Positions 34,230-45,588 are shown, counted from the first letter of the stretch. The stretch is DNA of 64,000 nt from Aurifilum marmelostoma (GCA_027559495.1 JAMXSV010000003.1:3286001-3350000), one strand, 5' to 3'. Notes: generated by a model not told the origin, from the letters alone. Numbers and translations: made by a program.

Positions 34230-35885
34230 AATTATACTCTCGCGATTTCGGGCTTTTTGATCCCTGCAATAAGTGCCGTCTTCCGTTGCAAAGAATCACA
34301 GGGTCTCTCGTTCATAGGCTCACTCCCTTGTCGTTCATATATCAGGATGAAAAGAAAAGACTTGAGGGAAAAGACGTCTGTGACCCCGCCACGGCGGTTA
34401 CGGCTGGCAAGAGAGAAGAGAACCTGTCATAAGTATATAACAGAATTTTGGGCCACGCGACAGCACAATGACCCCCCTTTGGGGCGTCCAGGTGGGTTAC
34501 ATGGTACTTTACGAGCATAAGACGACCCACTGAGCGGTGGGCCACGGGATGCCGCCGCGAGACACCAGTCCTTGTTGTTGCATGAGTATCCACTAGCCGA
34601 AGAAAACAACACATCCGTCGGCAGAGCGTGGGGATTCAGAGGTCGTAATCGCGACAGGACAGCGCCACACTTTGTTGACAGGTGCGGGATCTCGGAACCT
34701 AGTGCGCCTTGATAATTCCTGGACCATCTAGTTCTTCCGTAGAGTCTCTCCCGCGGGCTGTTGAGGACATCGACTGCTCCGAGGCCCTGTCTCCAGTCCG
34801 TTCAGGTGAGAGGGAAGCCCCCCCCCCCCCCCCCTTTGTTTACTTTTTTCTTCTTTTTCCTTTACCGCCCCGCAAGCATCAACACATGCCAAATCATACC
34901 AGTATAAATCATCAGCCTTGGCCCGTACACATGGTGTGTACCCGTCCCAGTGCGTCCAGGGACCCCCCTCACCCAAACATCGTGGATGCCGCCAAATGGC
35001 CTCGGGCCTTTGACGGGGGTCCACAGTTCGGGTGGGTTCTGACACCTTGCGGGCGTGCGCAGTCAACGGCGGCAATGCGGGTCAAGACAGACGTCTCCGG
35101 AGGGAGGAGAGGGCTCCACGTGGCCGAGGTCTAGGCGTTCGAAACGAGAGGGACGCGAAGAGTCGAGAGTGACGGTGAGCAGGGTTAAAAGCATACATTT
35201 GAGGCACAGCAGACAGGGTTTTCTTGTAGCGATCTTTTTCGTCCATTGTGCATGGGCACTGTAGCCGATAGCCGAGGTCGGCGCAGTTTTTGAAAAAATA
35301 AATTCTACATGATATGTAGTGTCTATGCTGATATATGGAGCATCGATCGATCTAGGCGCAGCACTCGAGGACATTCGGCAACTGATATCGTGTGATCAAT
35401 GGGTTCTTGGGGGATCGATGACATGATCAATGGATAGAGTCTGCACTGTCCCTTGCTAAAGGCAATCTCTCTTGACGCAAGGTCACTTTGATGTCAGTCA
35501 CAGCGAGTCATTGAAGACCCAATTCAGGGCACATTAATAGAACAAAAGTGTTGTACATAATATAGCAAGATTGCGCATACATCTCAGAATTGTGGCACCA
35601 AGGCTGATATCTTGATTAGACAGCCGAGCAGGGTGATATACAGTAATAGTACCTTGTTAATATTAGCTAGTGATATATCCATGGCCAGATCTGGATGGAA
35701 GAGCAGACAGGTTAAAGTTTGTTAGCCGCAATGTCACTCATAATTGTGCACCAAATTAGATGTCAAACTCTTATCTAGGCTTAACAGTCTCTGGGGATCA
35801 CAAGTTGGTCAATCACCGTGAGCCTACTTCAGTGCATATCAATTCTTGGGGAGTATATTGTGCAGAGCTGTTGAAAGAACACCAA
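34047..35885. other. intergenic, 1.8 kb
   Basis: No supported gene. It holds a CA/CG dinucleotide tract at 34193-34230 and a 17-C run at 34818-34834. The ORFs here follow this low-complexity sequence. Confidence 0.55.
34193..34230. repeat. CA-rich dinucleotide microsatellite
   Basis: A CG/CA mixed run followed by about eleven perfect CA units, in intergenic DNA upstream of the methyltransferase. Confidence 0.9.
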
Positions 35886-37178
35886 CTAATGAGTGTTTGT
35901 TTGCGAAGCTGGCGTCCATCCAGACAGCAACTCGCTTAACTGTTGATGCCGGCCCAGGGCATCAGAGAAGTCAGGATAGTCCCTATTCCCACCCTCAGAA
36001 ACATGCTCATAGTATGCCTCGTACAGCTTGGCGACGCTCCGAGCCGCAACAGGCAGATCCGCCTCTTCTTGCCAAGCGGGCCACCCCCACTGCACACGGC
36101 GGACCTCATCCGCCGCGAAATCGTGCACGTCGATGGTGACAGGCTCGGAGTACGAGGAGGCGTGGAGAGACGTCCCGCCCGGCGAGGTGAGACGGATCTC
36201 GCCGCGCTCGCAGTTGATGTGCCATGTCAGTGCGGGCTCCCCCTTGAACTGCTGGCCCCGACGGAAACGGATGTACAGACTGGCCCCGTCCTGGACGCTC
36301 TCCGAGGGCTTGAGAGAGGAGGTGGCGATGATCAGGTCGGGGACGTCGGATTCCACCTCGTCAATGATCTTGCCTGAGGCGTTGCGGAGTTTCATGATGG
36401 GTCGCTGGAGCTGGAGGCGAGGCTGCACGTCCGCGGCCTCGCCGAGGACAGACTGCACAGAGTCAAATACTTCAGAGTGTCACCAGTCAGCTGAATGAGT
36501 TTGCAACAGAGATTTGCCCGAGCCAAGAAGTATTAGACAAGGAGGAGGGGGGGGGGGATCCAAGTCGAATGAATACTGACAATGTGCAAAGCCAATCATG
36601 GGAATGTTTCCTCCAATGCTCCTCTGCGCAAAGTATTTCAAGCCCTCGATCGCCGTCTCGCGATCGATCGTGCCTCCAAAAGCCCGCACCTCACTGCTCA
36701 GTACTTTCCCCAGGCCTCCTCCCTGGACCAGCTCCTTCAGTTTCCGAAAGACGGGAGTCAGCCGCCCCTGCAGACCAACCATCGTGTGCAGACCTTTGTC
36801 CGCCGCCGCCTCGGCCAGCTCTCGCGACCGCGCCACGTCATGTGTCAGCGGCCACTCCACAAACACATTCTTGCCGGCGTCAACGCTGGGCCTGATCAGG
36901 TCATAGTGCGTGTCGACACGCGTGCAGCAGACAACGAGGTCGACGTCCGGGTCAGACGCGATTGCTGCTGGGTCGCCGTATGCCCGGGTGCTCGCCGGGT
37001 CGAGGCCGTAGGACTGAATGGCCTTGTTTGCAGACTCGACGCTGGAGTTGCAGAGTGCCGTGATGGTGTACTTTGATTTGCCCCGTGCGGAGAGGAGGTA
37101 GGGCAGGTGGGCACTGCTCGCCCAGGAGGTCACGGCCGAGGAAGAGAGGCCTATTATGCCAAGGCGGATAGGTGCCAT
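35886..37178 (-). CDS. GAL80-like Gfo/Idh/MocA oxidoreductase
   Basis: NAD(P)-binding oxidoreductase of the Gfo/Idh/MocA family, in the branch that includes the yeast Gal80 regulator; fungal members are mostly uncharacterised sugar-linked dehydrogenases. Exons are 37178-36581 and 36469-35886 (393 aa). The N-terminal Rossmann fold starts RLGIIGLSS, then SAHLPYLLS, ITALCNSS, LVVCCTRVDTHY and the catalytic-region EWPLTHDV (the family EKP/EWP motif). The C-terminal half is the beta-sheet dimer domain. The intron has a GTCAGT donor and a CTGAC branch but an AAG acceptor; a nearer CAG would put TGA in frame. The start at 37178 gives the shortest sensible leader, although the frame is open 15 codons further. 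A 12-G run lies in the intron. Confidence 0.88.
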
Positions 37179-37789
37179 TTTGTCACAGCATTCAACGATG
37201 TTAATAATGGGTTTCAGACACAAAGACCAAGTTTCTTGCCAGGGATTCCTCGTGAGGTTGAATACTTCTGGTCAGAGGACTGTTGGGGTAGCGATTTGGC
37301 AATTATTATGAACATCGAGACTGCGGAGTATTGGACTAGCATCAGTGCATCTATTGGTAATCAGCTTCCTGGCAATACACGATTTGGTCCGGATTTATAA
37401 TCACCTGCAGCCAATGTTCTTACCAAGAAATCTTCATTTTTGGCACCAGACCTGCTGTGCCATGAGATCTTGTCGACTATTGTCTGGTGCACGCTTATGA
37501 GAGGCTGGAAGGGGACTTTTGTGAGAGGTTCGGATCTCAGCCAGATGTGTATCGTTGTTAGCGCTGCGCCTTGTGAATTGCTTCGCTGATGTCAATATCA
37601 GATGGCAGAAGACGGTGCTGAATACAGAATCGAGAACGAGGTGGAGGGGATTACACTCTTGACAACACACACGAAGCATTAGGTTCAAGTACAGACAAGT
37701 CCAAGTGATCCACTACATTATCTATATAGAGGTTGGGACGGTCAGCTCGCTGTGCCGTGCCAAAGTTGCAGACAGCTGCCATGCAGTTA
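37179..37789. other. intergenic, 0.6 kb
   Basis: Upstream of the GAL80-like gene. Nothing else was recognised. Confidence 0.6.
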
Positions 37790-39013
37790 CTAATTAAAAT
37801 GCAAAGACAGGCTCGCTTCCTCAAGATGCTGCTTGAGGGTGTCTTCAGTGTTCTTCAGCTCATCCTTGACAAACTCCTCCATGCTGATCTTGATGCCGAG
37901 AACTCGGTCTTCTACCTCGAGATCCACTCGGGTATCAACATCATCGCTGACTTCTTGGATCCTGTCATCCAATCTCTCCAGATCCGCGTGACACACCTCA
38001 TCTAACCTGCTGACTTCATTCCTGATATCCTGAATCTGGTCTTCGAGCATCTTCAACTTGGCCTCGCACTTGTCGTTTAGAGAGGAGAAGTGGTCGTTGA
38101 GACGCTGGTCAAGCCGGTCTACAATGCGGGCTTCCGACGTCGCAAGCTCGGCACGCAACTTATTGTATTGTTCAGCGCAAATCTTCTTGCAGATGTTCTC
38201 GATAAGTGAGACGTCAAGCTGGCGAGCATCGGGGCTGTCTAGTCGACGCTTCTTAGACGACGTGGCTGCGTCTGAATCTTGATGAGAATGGTCAGCCTCG
38301 ACAAGCTCGAGTGATCCTCAGGGACAGGGAAGAATGTAATTACCGTATGAAATCGGAGGCATAGGGGGAGGTGCCCCGACCTCATTGTACGATGGAGGGC
38401 ATTGGGCCGGCAAATCATCGACACTGCTAGTGAAATCGACAATTTTGCCACCTTTGCCATGATAGAGACTAGCATAGTCACCGAGACGACTGCTAGGGCT
38501 AAAGTCTCGATATACAGCCTCGCAGAGCGTCGTGAGCTGAGCCCGAGACACAATACCAGCTCCGATGCAGAGTGTCAAGACACGGCGCTGAGCAGCTGAT
38601 CGTACGGATCGCAGCAGGGCAGTCTGGGTCCTGTCATTGAGGCGTAGTGGCTCAGGCGGTGTGACGAGGATGGGAGGAATCTCGAGGCGGAACAACAAGA
38701 GGTGCGTCTTGTCGCCAAGCGCCTCAGCATCGGCTTTTGCTTGAGCAGGGGCGGACTCGACAAGCGACTGTATTTGTTGGAAGTGAATCACCAGGTAGAC
38801 AGGGACAGGCTCGTCCTGGTGGCGTCGATGCAGAGCAATGCGAAGCCTGAGCGAGGCGCTCTTGGTGGTTGGATCAAAATCGAGGGCCAAAGACGCCGGT
38901 ATTGAGGGTGATGAGGTCTCAGGCGTCTCGTCCCAACCAATGACAGCGGGAACATCGCGCAGATCAAGCTTGAGTGCCGACGACGCCTCAGAAGACGAGC
39001 CTGCTGCAGTCAT
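37790..39013 (-). CDS. fungal coiled-coil protein of unknown function
   Basis: Exons are 39013-38344 and 38271-37790 (383 aa), with a GTAATT donor. Two acceptors six bases apart, AAG and CAG, both keep the frame; I use CAG because it suits the CTGAC branch spacing better. The N-terminal part (about 1-200) has beta-rich blocks such as SLRLRIALHRRHQDEPVPVY and LLLFRLEIPP, then a proline-rich CPPSYNEVGAPPPMPPISY. A nuclear-localisation-like SSKKRRLDSPD follows the intron. The last 130 residues are a long charged coiled coil (RAELATSEARIVDRLDQRL onward). I recall the PPSYNE-PPMPPI arrangement in uncharacterised ascomycete proteins but know no function. A nuclear oligomeric role is inference from the KKRR and coiled coil. 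Confidence 0.8.
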
Positions 39014-40489
39014 CCTGTATGTTGTCTACCTGTCCCAAGTATTTCATCAGCAGTCACAAACGTAGTCTGGAAAGAAGCCCTGATGTCACATGAATCGGGT
39101 CATGTAGACACAGATATCCCACCCGCCCAGGCTTTTATTGCGTCGATGGAGCAGCCTTGACTCGAAGGGTCAGTGGAGAAGAATGAATGATGGAGAAGGA
39201 GGAAAGACGGCAGAGATGAGAAGGACTCTCCAGCGTCTGAGAGCCCAACGGCACAACAAGAGACACTAGGATTCGCGATCGGCCACCTCATCCACCAAAG
39301 ACGTCTCTTTTAAAGCCGACGAATCTAAGGCGAGGTTACCTCCCAGAGCCCAAGATCTGCCTATGCACAGCACCTGGCTGGGCGTGTGAAGGTTAGATTC
39401 CTGTCGCGTGGCAGAGGGTGCGAATAGCCAATGCTCTTGAGGGCTACTGTGGTGTGCGATACAGTATTGGCGGAGAGGCTCTCGACGTCGCAGCAAGTGT
39501 TGCCAGGACTCACGAACGGCCACCTCATCCACTAGATCCGTCTCTTTTAAAGCACACGAATCCAGTGGGAGGCTACCTCCCAGAGCCCAGAATCTGCCTA
39601 CACACAGCACCTGGTCGGGTGTGTGAAGGGTAGAAATCCTGTCGCTTGGCAAAGGGTGCGAGTAGCCGACGCGGCTTGCTGCTACTGCGGGGTGCGATGC
39701 AGTGTCTCGGATATGACCTTGTATCGTAGCGTCAGAGGAAAGGAGAGAAGTGGGTGGATTGGGTGTGTGTAGGAGGAAAGGAGAGAGATGTGGGAGCGCG
39801 AGGTAGCTGGTTGGGAAATGGCAGAGCAAAGAACTGTAGATGCAGAGAGGCCCTGTGAAAGGACAGGCAGGCTAAGGGCAGGCAACAGACAGGTGAAGTG
39901 GTCCCGTTGAGCTGCCTGTCCTTCACATACATTGGAAGGAAGAGAGGTAAGGAGACGACGTTAGGAGTGGAGACGTCCCAGCCACCTAATTAACAATCGT
40001 CACGTTAACCGAGGGCACGGACCCTCACTCGATTTGGTCTAAGCGCGACATCACGTGGGCGCGCTGTCCCATCGAGTTGAGTGGGGGCAAGGCGGATGTC
40101 TAACAACCCTAACCCTCATAGTCAACGAATCCTGGCAGCTGGCTCCTCCACATGAGCCGCTAAATTCATCTCATGAACCATCATCATCTCTTCACTATTC
40201 GGGGCTGGCATTTCGCCATCCAGCTCAGGCTGCCGAACTAGTCGGTCTTCAGTCATACAGACGGACAGAAAGGCAACCAACATCAATACTATCTATCTGC
40301 TGGAAACGAAACCGATAAGGCGTAGCTAATGGTCTTACAATCTGCGAAGACCCGGACATCATTCACATCAGCCGTCCTGAGTTCCACAGCCTTGGCCATC
40401 ACGACGATAGATAAAAGCAATTGAGAAGAATAGCTCGGATGTTGATTCTGGTCAGATAACAGATCTAGAATACGTGTTCCTCAAACCAA
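39014..40489. other. intergenic, 1.5 kb, with duplicated segment
   Basis: No confident gene. It contains the diverged direct repeat at 39273-39710, whose minus-strand frame stays open across both copies (see the repeat entry). Confidence 0.5.
39273..39710. repeat. diverged direct repeat, two ~200-bp copies
   Basis: Copy 1 covers about 39273-39470 and copy 2 about 39511-39710, offset about 238 bp. Shared blocks include GGCCACCTCATCCAC, TCTCTTTTAAAGC, CTACCTCCCAGAGCCCA, CACAGCACCTGG and GCTACTG-GG-GTGCGAT. Differences are mixed transitions and transversions. On the minus strand one frame (39829-39266, 187 codons) runs through both, so each copy encodes LHTP-QVLC-GR-WALGG-L and LVDEVA-RES. This may be a repeat relic or a real internally repeated protein. 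Confidence 0.75.
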
Positions 40490-42742
40490 TCAAGAAGTGA
40501 GATAATGAATGACCGTATCTCCCTCGGCTGCTCCCAATGAATCCACGTCAAGAGGCCCGATTCTCACAATGGTCGAACCACGTGAAGCACACCCGGCGCA
40601 GGCGATCATCCAAGCTGGACTGCAGCACGTGTCAAATACCAAGAAGCCTTTGTCCGCATAATAGCGTCTATTCTCCAGCAACTCATTTGTACTCAAATAC
40701 CTCCATACTTGGTGGGCGTTGAGTTGTCGACCTCCTGGACAGCTGCGCACCTTTTGCTCACCAATGTCACCACTCAAGTCCCGGCTATCGGACCGACGAA
40801 GCAACAGGTTCCTGAACACCGCCATAGGATCGAGCTCGAAAGCTAGATCTCCACCGTACCAACCGCAGAACACACTGCTGCCGGAGCCCCGGCGCGCGTC
40901 CGGCTCAAACGTAATCACCAACTCTGGAAGAAGACCGTCGTTGTCGGATGGTCCGTCCCGATCGCACGAAATTGTCGACCCTCTGGTACGAGAACTGACG
41001 TCGCATGACTGCACAAAGCCACTAGCCGGGTCGCGCGGCAGCATAGGTATAGAACCTCGACATACTGACAACATCTTGCCTCGTAGACAGTCGCGAGCAA
41101 AGTTGATTGGATCCCGAATCATCTCCAATACAACTGCACAGTGAGGCGCAACGATGCCAAGGATCCCATCCGTGGGAACATTGTGACCCTGGGACTTCAG
41201 ACTAACTCCTCCCCAAACGAGGGCCGCAGACCATAAGAGGTCTGTGTGCCCTAAGCCGTGGCCGTGATTGAATGCCTGAGAGATGAGGCGTGCCAATTTT
41301 CCGGTCCATCCGCGCTCGACGCCGGATCCTGAAATGGCTATGCTCTCCATGTTCAAAGCATAAGCACTGCGCTGGTGGTCTGGAATGTTTGTCAGGGTTT
41401 GGAGACTGCCGATGGCCATAGCAATCAAGATGAAATCCATAGCCGAGTTGATCTCATCGGAAATATTCTGGTATCCTTCGGCCGAGAACTGGTACTCGTT
41501 GTGGGCTATAGTAGCAACCACCCGTGCAATCGGCTTCAGGTTCTTGTCCCGACTTGAAAGTCTGAGCGCAAGCTTGTGAACGACGTCGCTGACCTCTGCG
41601 TTAGGCCGCGTGTCTACGAGCTGGAAGTAAACGTGTGGAGCCACTTGAACGTTGTCGTCCCGATGCCGTAGTTCCCTGATGGTCCATGAGAGAGCTCGTC
41701 CTTTGTCGATCCCGGCCTTCCATAGGTTGGGCACCTTGTCCTTGTCGAGTTCCTGCGGCGAGTATTCGAGTTCCCTAGCAACGCATGAGGCGATCTCCAA
41801 GTCTCCTCCGAAGATGATATCCGTGTCTCCCAAGTCTTCTGCTGTGCTCTGATCCTGGTTCACCGATCTGAGAGGGTCAATGACAGACACGTCGGGTTGG
41901 CGGAGCCAGAGTCTGACCAGGATCTTGTGTGGACGTTCTGGATTCTCATCAGTAATGAGTCTCCGGGTGGTCTGGCTGATACATTCGACAGCTACGTCCG
42001 CCCCATTTGCCCACGCAGCAAGCGCAATCGATGTAACGCTCATGGACATTGTGTCGAATACCCGTGTTTCCAATCCTCCTCTGTTTGAGTTCGTTAGGTC
42101 GCGTGCCTCGTTCCCCAAAAGCTCGGCTATGAAGTTGATAGCTTTTTGACGCCCAAGGGCTGACCTGTCCTTCAGCTTTACAGAGGCACCAAACTCATAG
42201 GCTAAGCGACTCAAGCCAAGCATGGTTTTTCTCGATCGGTCCGAGTCGGCGTCAGAATCGATCGTTGCTCGCACAAAGTTGTCTATCAACGGCTTCGCCA
42301 TTCGAGGCATGTGGACCCCATCCATATCGCTTTTCAGCTGGCCTCCGTGCACTATGGTAGTCAAGTCTCCACGTATAAGTTGTTCAAGGAGGGCCTCGAT
42401 ACTCTCAACGGACTCTGTGTACCTGCAACACAGCACGATGAATGTTGCTAAACCCTCAAGAGACCTGATCTTGACATCCCTCATCCACTGGCAAGTCTGG
42501 ATAGACCGCATGTTTGCTCCATGCAGCATAGTTGACCTTGAGAAACACACTCTCTCACACCAACTTGGAACGGACAAGACCCGGACATCAAACCGGCTCT
42601 CTAGCACAGTAAAAATACCAGCGTCCTCATCGCGTGTGAGAGCCGAGCCGACTTCTTTCCCAATCACGATAGCCGATGCGACTTCATTTATCCCGACCTG
42701 AAGATTTTGGAGCACACCCGTTGGGCCCAGAACAAGAGTCAT
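40490..42742 (-). CDS. large single-exon orphan protein, 750 aa
   Basis: One uninterrupted open frame from a true ATG. I recognise no domain. The composition is that of a soluble globular protein: helix-rich, about equal acidic and basic, no signal peptide, no convincing membrane segment and no low-complexity stretch. Notable blocks are the N-terminal MTLVLGPTGVLQNLQVGINE, the Trp/Cys-rich VLSVPSWCERVCFSRS, a central region with GLSRLAYEFGASVKL, a later NHGHGLGHTDLLWSAALVWGG, and a cysteine-rich C-terminal FDTCCSPAWMIACAGCASRG. The absence of introns in 2.25 kb is unusual beside its neighbours. It resembles lineage-specific hypothetical proteins of ascomycete accessory regions. Confidence 0.75.
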   Translation of the reverse strand: MTLVLGPTGVLQNLQVGINEVASAIVIGKEVGSALTRDEDAGIFTVLESRFDVRVLSVPSWCERVCFSRSTMLHGANMRSIQTCQWMRDVKIRSLEGLATFIVLCCRYTESVESIEALLEQLIRGDLTTIVHGGQLKSDMDGVHMPRMAKPLIDNFVRATIDSDADSDRSRKTMLGLSRLAYEFGASVKLKDRSALGRQKAINFIAELLGNEARDLTNSNRGGLETRVFDTMSMSVTSIALAAWANGADVAVECISQTTRRLITDENPERPHKILVRLWLRQPDVSVIDPLRSVNQDQSTAEDLGDTDIIFGGDLEIASCVARELEYSPQELDKDKVPNLWKAGIDKGRALSWTIRELRHRDDNVQVAPHVYFQLVDTRPNAEVSDVVHKLALRLSSRDKNLKPIARVVATIAHNEYQFSAEGYQNISDEINSAMDFILIAMAIGSLQTLTNIPDHQRSAYALNMESIAISGSGVERGWTGKLARLISQAFNHGHGLGHTDLLWSAALVWGGVSLKSQGHNVPTDGILGIVAPHCAVVLEMIRDPINFARDCLRGKMLSVCRGSIPMLPRDPASGFVQSCDVSSRTRGSTISCDRDGPSDNDGLLPELVITFEPDARRGSGSSVFCGWYGGDLAFELDPMAVFRNLLLRRSDSRDLSGDIGEQKVRSCPGGRQLNAHQVWRYLSTNELLENRRYYADKGFLVFDTCCSPAWMIACAGCASRGSTIVRIGPLDVDSLGAAEGDTVIHYLTS

Positions 42743-44913
42743 CTTTATTTATAGTATTGAATGTGGATTGTGAGCTTAAGTAGAGGTACGAGGAGACTCT
42801 AAGAAAGAGTTCTGAGGAGAGGGGTTTTGGTGAATTCTGATAAGTCTGAAGAGACGGACTAAGAAATATTAGCAAGTGTAGCAGCTCGACTTGCAAAAGC
42901 AGAAGATCAACAAGGACCTCAGCTTCTCTTATATTGCATTTGCGAGCTTTCATCGGTTGGACAAGCTGCACATATGCTACCTTTTTACACTTACCTTCCT
43001 CATAGCCTGATCGACTGCACTAATTCATCAGAACCGCATGAAAGCCTTGTTGCAACCATACGCGAAGTCTGCATAAATAAGCATTTAGGCAGCGCTAATA
43101 GATTTATAGGATATGCTTCATCCACGTAAGAAACCCCTCAAAGCCTCACCGCAACCACGAGCGAGATCTGCACAGCTGCTTAGGCAGGGCTGATAGATGT
43201 ATAGGATATGAATTATCCACGTAACAAACGCTTCAAAGCCCCATTGCAACCACGCGCTTACAAGATCTACCTAGGTACCAAGCAACTGATGCACGGTTGT
43301 GACTTGACGGTGATATGGCTGTCGTAGCTGCTGAGGGCTTTTTATATGATCTTCGTGTGGCCAATCATCTCATTCATCCTTATCACACCTCAATATGGTG
43401 CAGCAGGCAACCCTACGTACGCTAAATATGCAGTACACAGGCCCCACCTCAGCTGTGTAATGGAAACGCATCGGTGACTTGATCAGCCATGGGAAGCTAA
43501 GACCAAGTGAGGCTTGTGAGGACAAATCTGTTGTGTATCGGGAATATACCCTGCACGCTGCCGTCTCAATGTGTTTTGTTGGCCGTATGCCACGAGTGCA
43601 AGGCTGTAGACCTGGCCCTCCTTGCGCGGTACTATCCATGGGAGAATCGTGCACAGTGTGAAGATACAGGAAGTTCACCTTTCTACTTGTCACGTTGGGA
43701 TGTTGAATAGCACTGGTTAAACAACGTTGACTTGGCGGATTGAGGACATGACTGGATCTGATAGACGCGTCACACCACAGGTGCTGTTCCTCGCTCGCAA
43801 CCTAGCTCTCATTTGAGGGCTCCTATCTTCCATCAGAAAGATTCGAACATACAGCTTCTTCGGAGGTCCACGTTAGAATAATGGCGGGCTGGGTCTTTGC
43901 ACATAGTACTATCTTGATCATATTGAGACCTACTTTTGACCGCCGAGGATATATCCTCTGAGTATGGGATGTCAAGACTGAAAATCACACCTCATTTGTA
44001 GCCACCGTGGAACTAACCACGTGGGCCTCGTGAACAGTGCATGCCACTCTGGTGATGTGTCAAGGATGAACACGACCTAGAAATTAAAAAGGTTTTGAGA
44101 CATTCAACGAATGAACGAGAAATTGGGCACAGGATCCTCATGTTTTCAGGTAATCGTGAAATGCCTGGGCTCCAGCTTCTTCGAAAGTGCCAGGTCAAGC
44201 CTCAGGACACCCCTCCCACCCCTCAGCGAGCCTTATTTAGGAGTGCCTGCCGCGTATGCATGTATACAGTATAATCAGCCAATAGATGCCTCAGGCGGGG
44301 CGACACCAAAATCTCACTTTGATATCCCCACCAGACGGAAAAGTCAGACTCATACTGAGGACCGAAAAAGTCTAACGGTCCTGGTTGTCAAAATCAAGTA
44401 ATGCGTACAAGGAGCTGAGGAAGTATTCCAGTTGAACGAGGTTGACGTGTGAGGAATGTTCTCCTTGTTTTTTCTTTTCGCGTTTCTTCCGTTCGTCTCG
44501 TATTTATCATGGCGGGCCACCTGACATTGAAAGACAGTCAATTGAGAATGAATGGGCATAGAACAGATGAAGGCACGGTCGTTCAAAGTCGAAGGCCTAC
44601 TGTCAAGATGTGGCGGATCTGTGTGAATGCAGAACTCCACATCAACATTCACCTGGAACTCCGAACCGCCTACCACCAGCTATTACTGCATAGTGACTCA
44701 GTCCTGCCCCAAGAGCCATATTTGTATACAATATATATAGACATGCTGTCTCCAGACTAGAAACTTTACTACAAAGATCCTTGCACTTATCCAGGTTGTA
44801 TCCGTCACCCACAACACGAACCTTTCTTCTACTGTTCCAGGAATCACCGATCTATCACTCCCGGGACATAGTCCGAAGAACCAAGCCAGACCAACCAGAC
44901 ACTTGATAACAAG
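42743..44913. other. intergenic, 2.2 kb, with tandem repeat
   Basis: Upstream region of the orphan gene and of the cyanovirin-like gene. It contains the tandem array at 43041-43274. A TATATATAG element at about 44732-44740 lies 175 bp before the cyanovirin-like ATG. No other gene was recognised. Confidence 0.55.
43041..43274. repeat. tandem repeat, ~97-bp period, 2.4 copies
   Basis: Units start with AAAGCC at 43041, 43140 and 43235 (periods 99 and 95). Each contains TTGCAACCA or CCGCAACCA, then a TTTAGGCAG or CTTAGGCAG block, a TATAGGATATG block and ATCCACGTAA. Copies are about 75-80 percent identical by eye, so the array is old. It lies 300 bp upstream of the 750-aa orphan. Confidence 0.85.
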
Positions 44914-45588
44914 ATGATCAACCACAACCTCCTCTCCAGGCTTCTCGCCCTCGCCGCCGTTGCCGTGGTTTCGGTCTCCGCCACCAGCTCGGCCACTCTC
45001 CCACTGGCCAATGGTTTCTCCTACTGCGACAAGTCTTCCATCACCTGGTACGACAGCACGCAGACCCAGCTCACAGCCAAGTGTGCGGCTGTCGAGTGAG
45101 CCTCCGTCCTCTACGAGTCCCATCTTGCCCTGGACCTGTGCTTTGTCAATGTAAAGGGCACTTTGCACCTCCGCATGTAGTATGTTTCCCAAGTTCTGTT
45201 CTATCCGCATTTCTGCTCTTCCCTCAACTCGACACACTTACTAACGTGGACTAAAAGACATAGCGGAGATGCTTTGGATTCTTGTACCTGCGAGATGGGA
45301 GATCAGATAATCCTCTGCCAGTTCCACTGCGGCATCACCTAGGCCCAGTGCCTCTGCGATAATGGCATTGGCGGAAGCGTCAACAACTCGTTCGATTGGA
45401 ATAAGCAGTCACCACATCAAAAGGGGTGGGGGGGGTCGGTTAAGCTAACAACACAAATATATTCCTACATCGGCCTCGCTGATGACGGCAACGGCCACGT
45501 CGTGCTGAGCTGCCAGGACGCCGGCACCGTCGCCCTCGGCACGTTCGACCGGTATGTCGAGGAGGGCGATACTGTCAACTGCCCTTGA
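44914..45588 (+). pseudogene. secreted cysteine-rich, cyanovirin-N-like (CVNH) gene with in-frame stops
   Basis: A decayed or unusually spliced gene. An intact signal peptide (LLSRLLALAAVAVVSVSA) is followed by CDKSSITWYDSTQTQLTAKC, the strand-Cys pattern of CVNH lectins. The best model is 44914-45179 plus 45264-45588, joined by a GTATGT donor and a textbook TTACTAAC branch with TAG acceptor. The frame then runs to a TGA at 45586. Within it are TGA at 45097 and TAG at 45340. Coding-like sequence continues past both: LDLCFVNVKGTLHLRM after the first and CLCDNGIGGSVNNSFDWNK after the second. Both stops are one C-to-T change from sense codons (CGA, CAG). An alternative GTGAGC donor at 45096 overlaps the first stop and would splice it out, but the second remains. 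The lectin assignment is moderate. Confidence 0.65.

Noticed and set aside
34053..34520. 155-codon plus-strand ORF
   Set aside because: Runs through the CA microsatellite (poly-Thr/His); compositional only.
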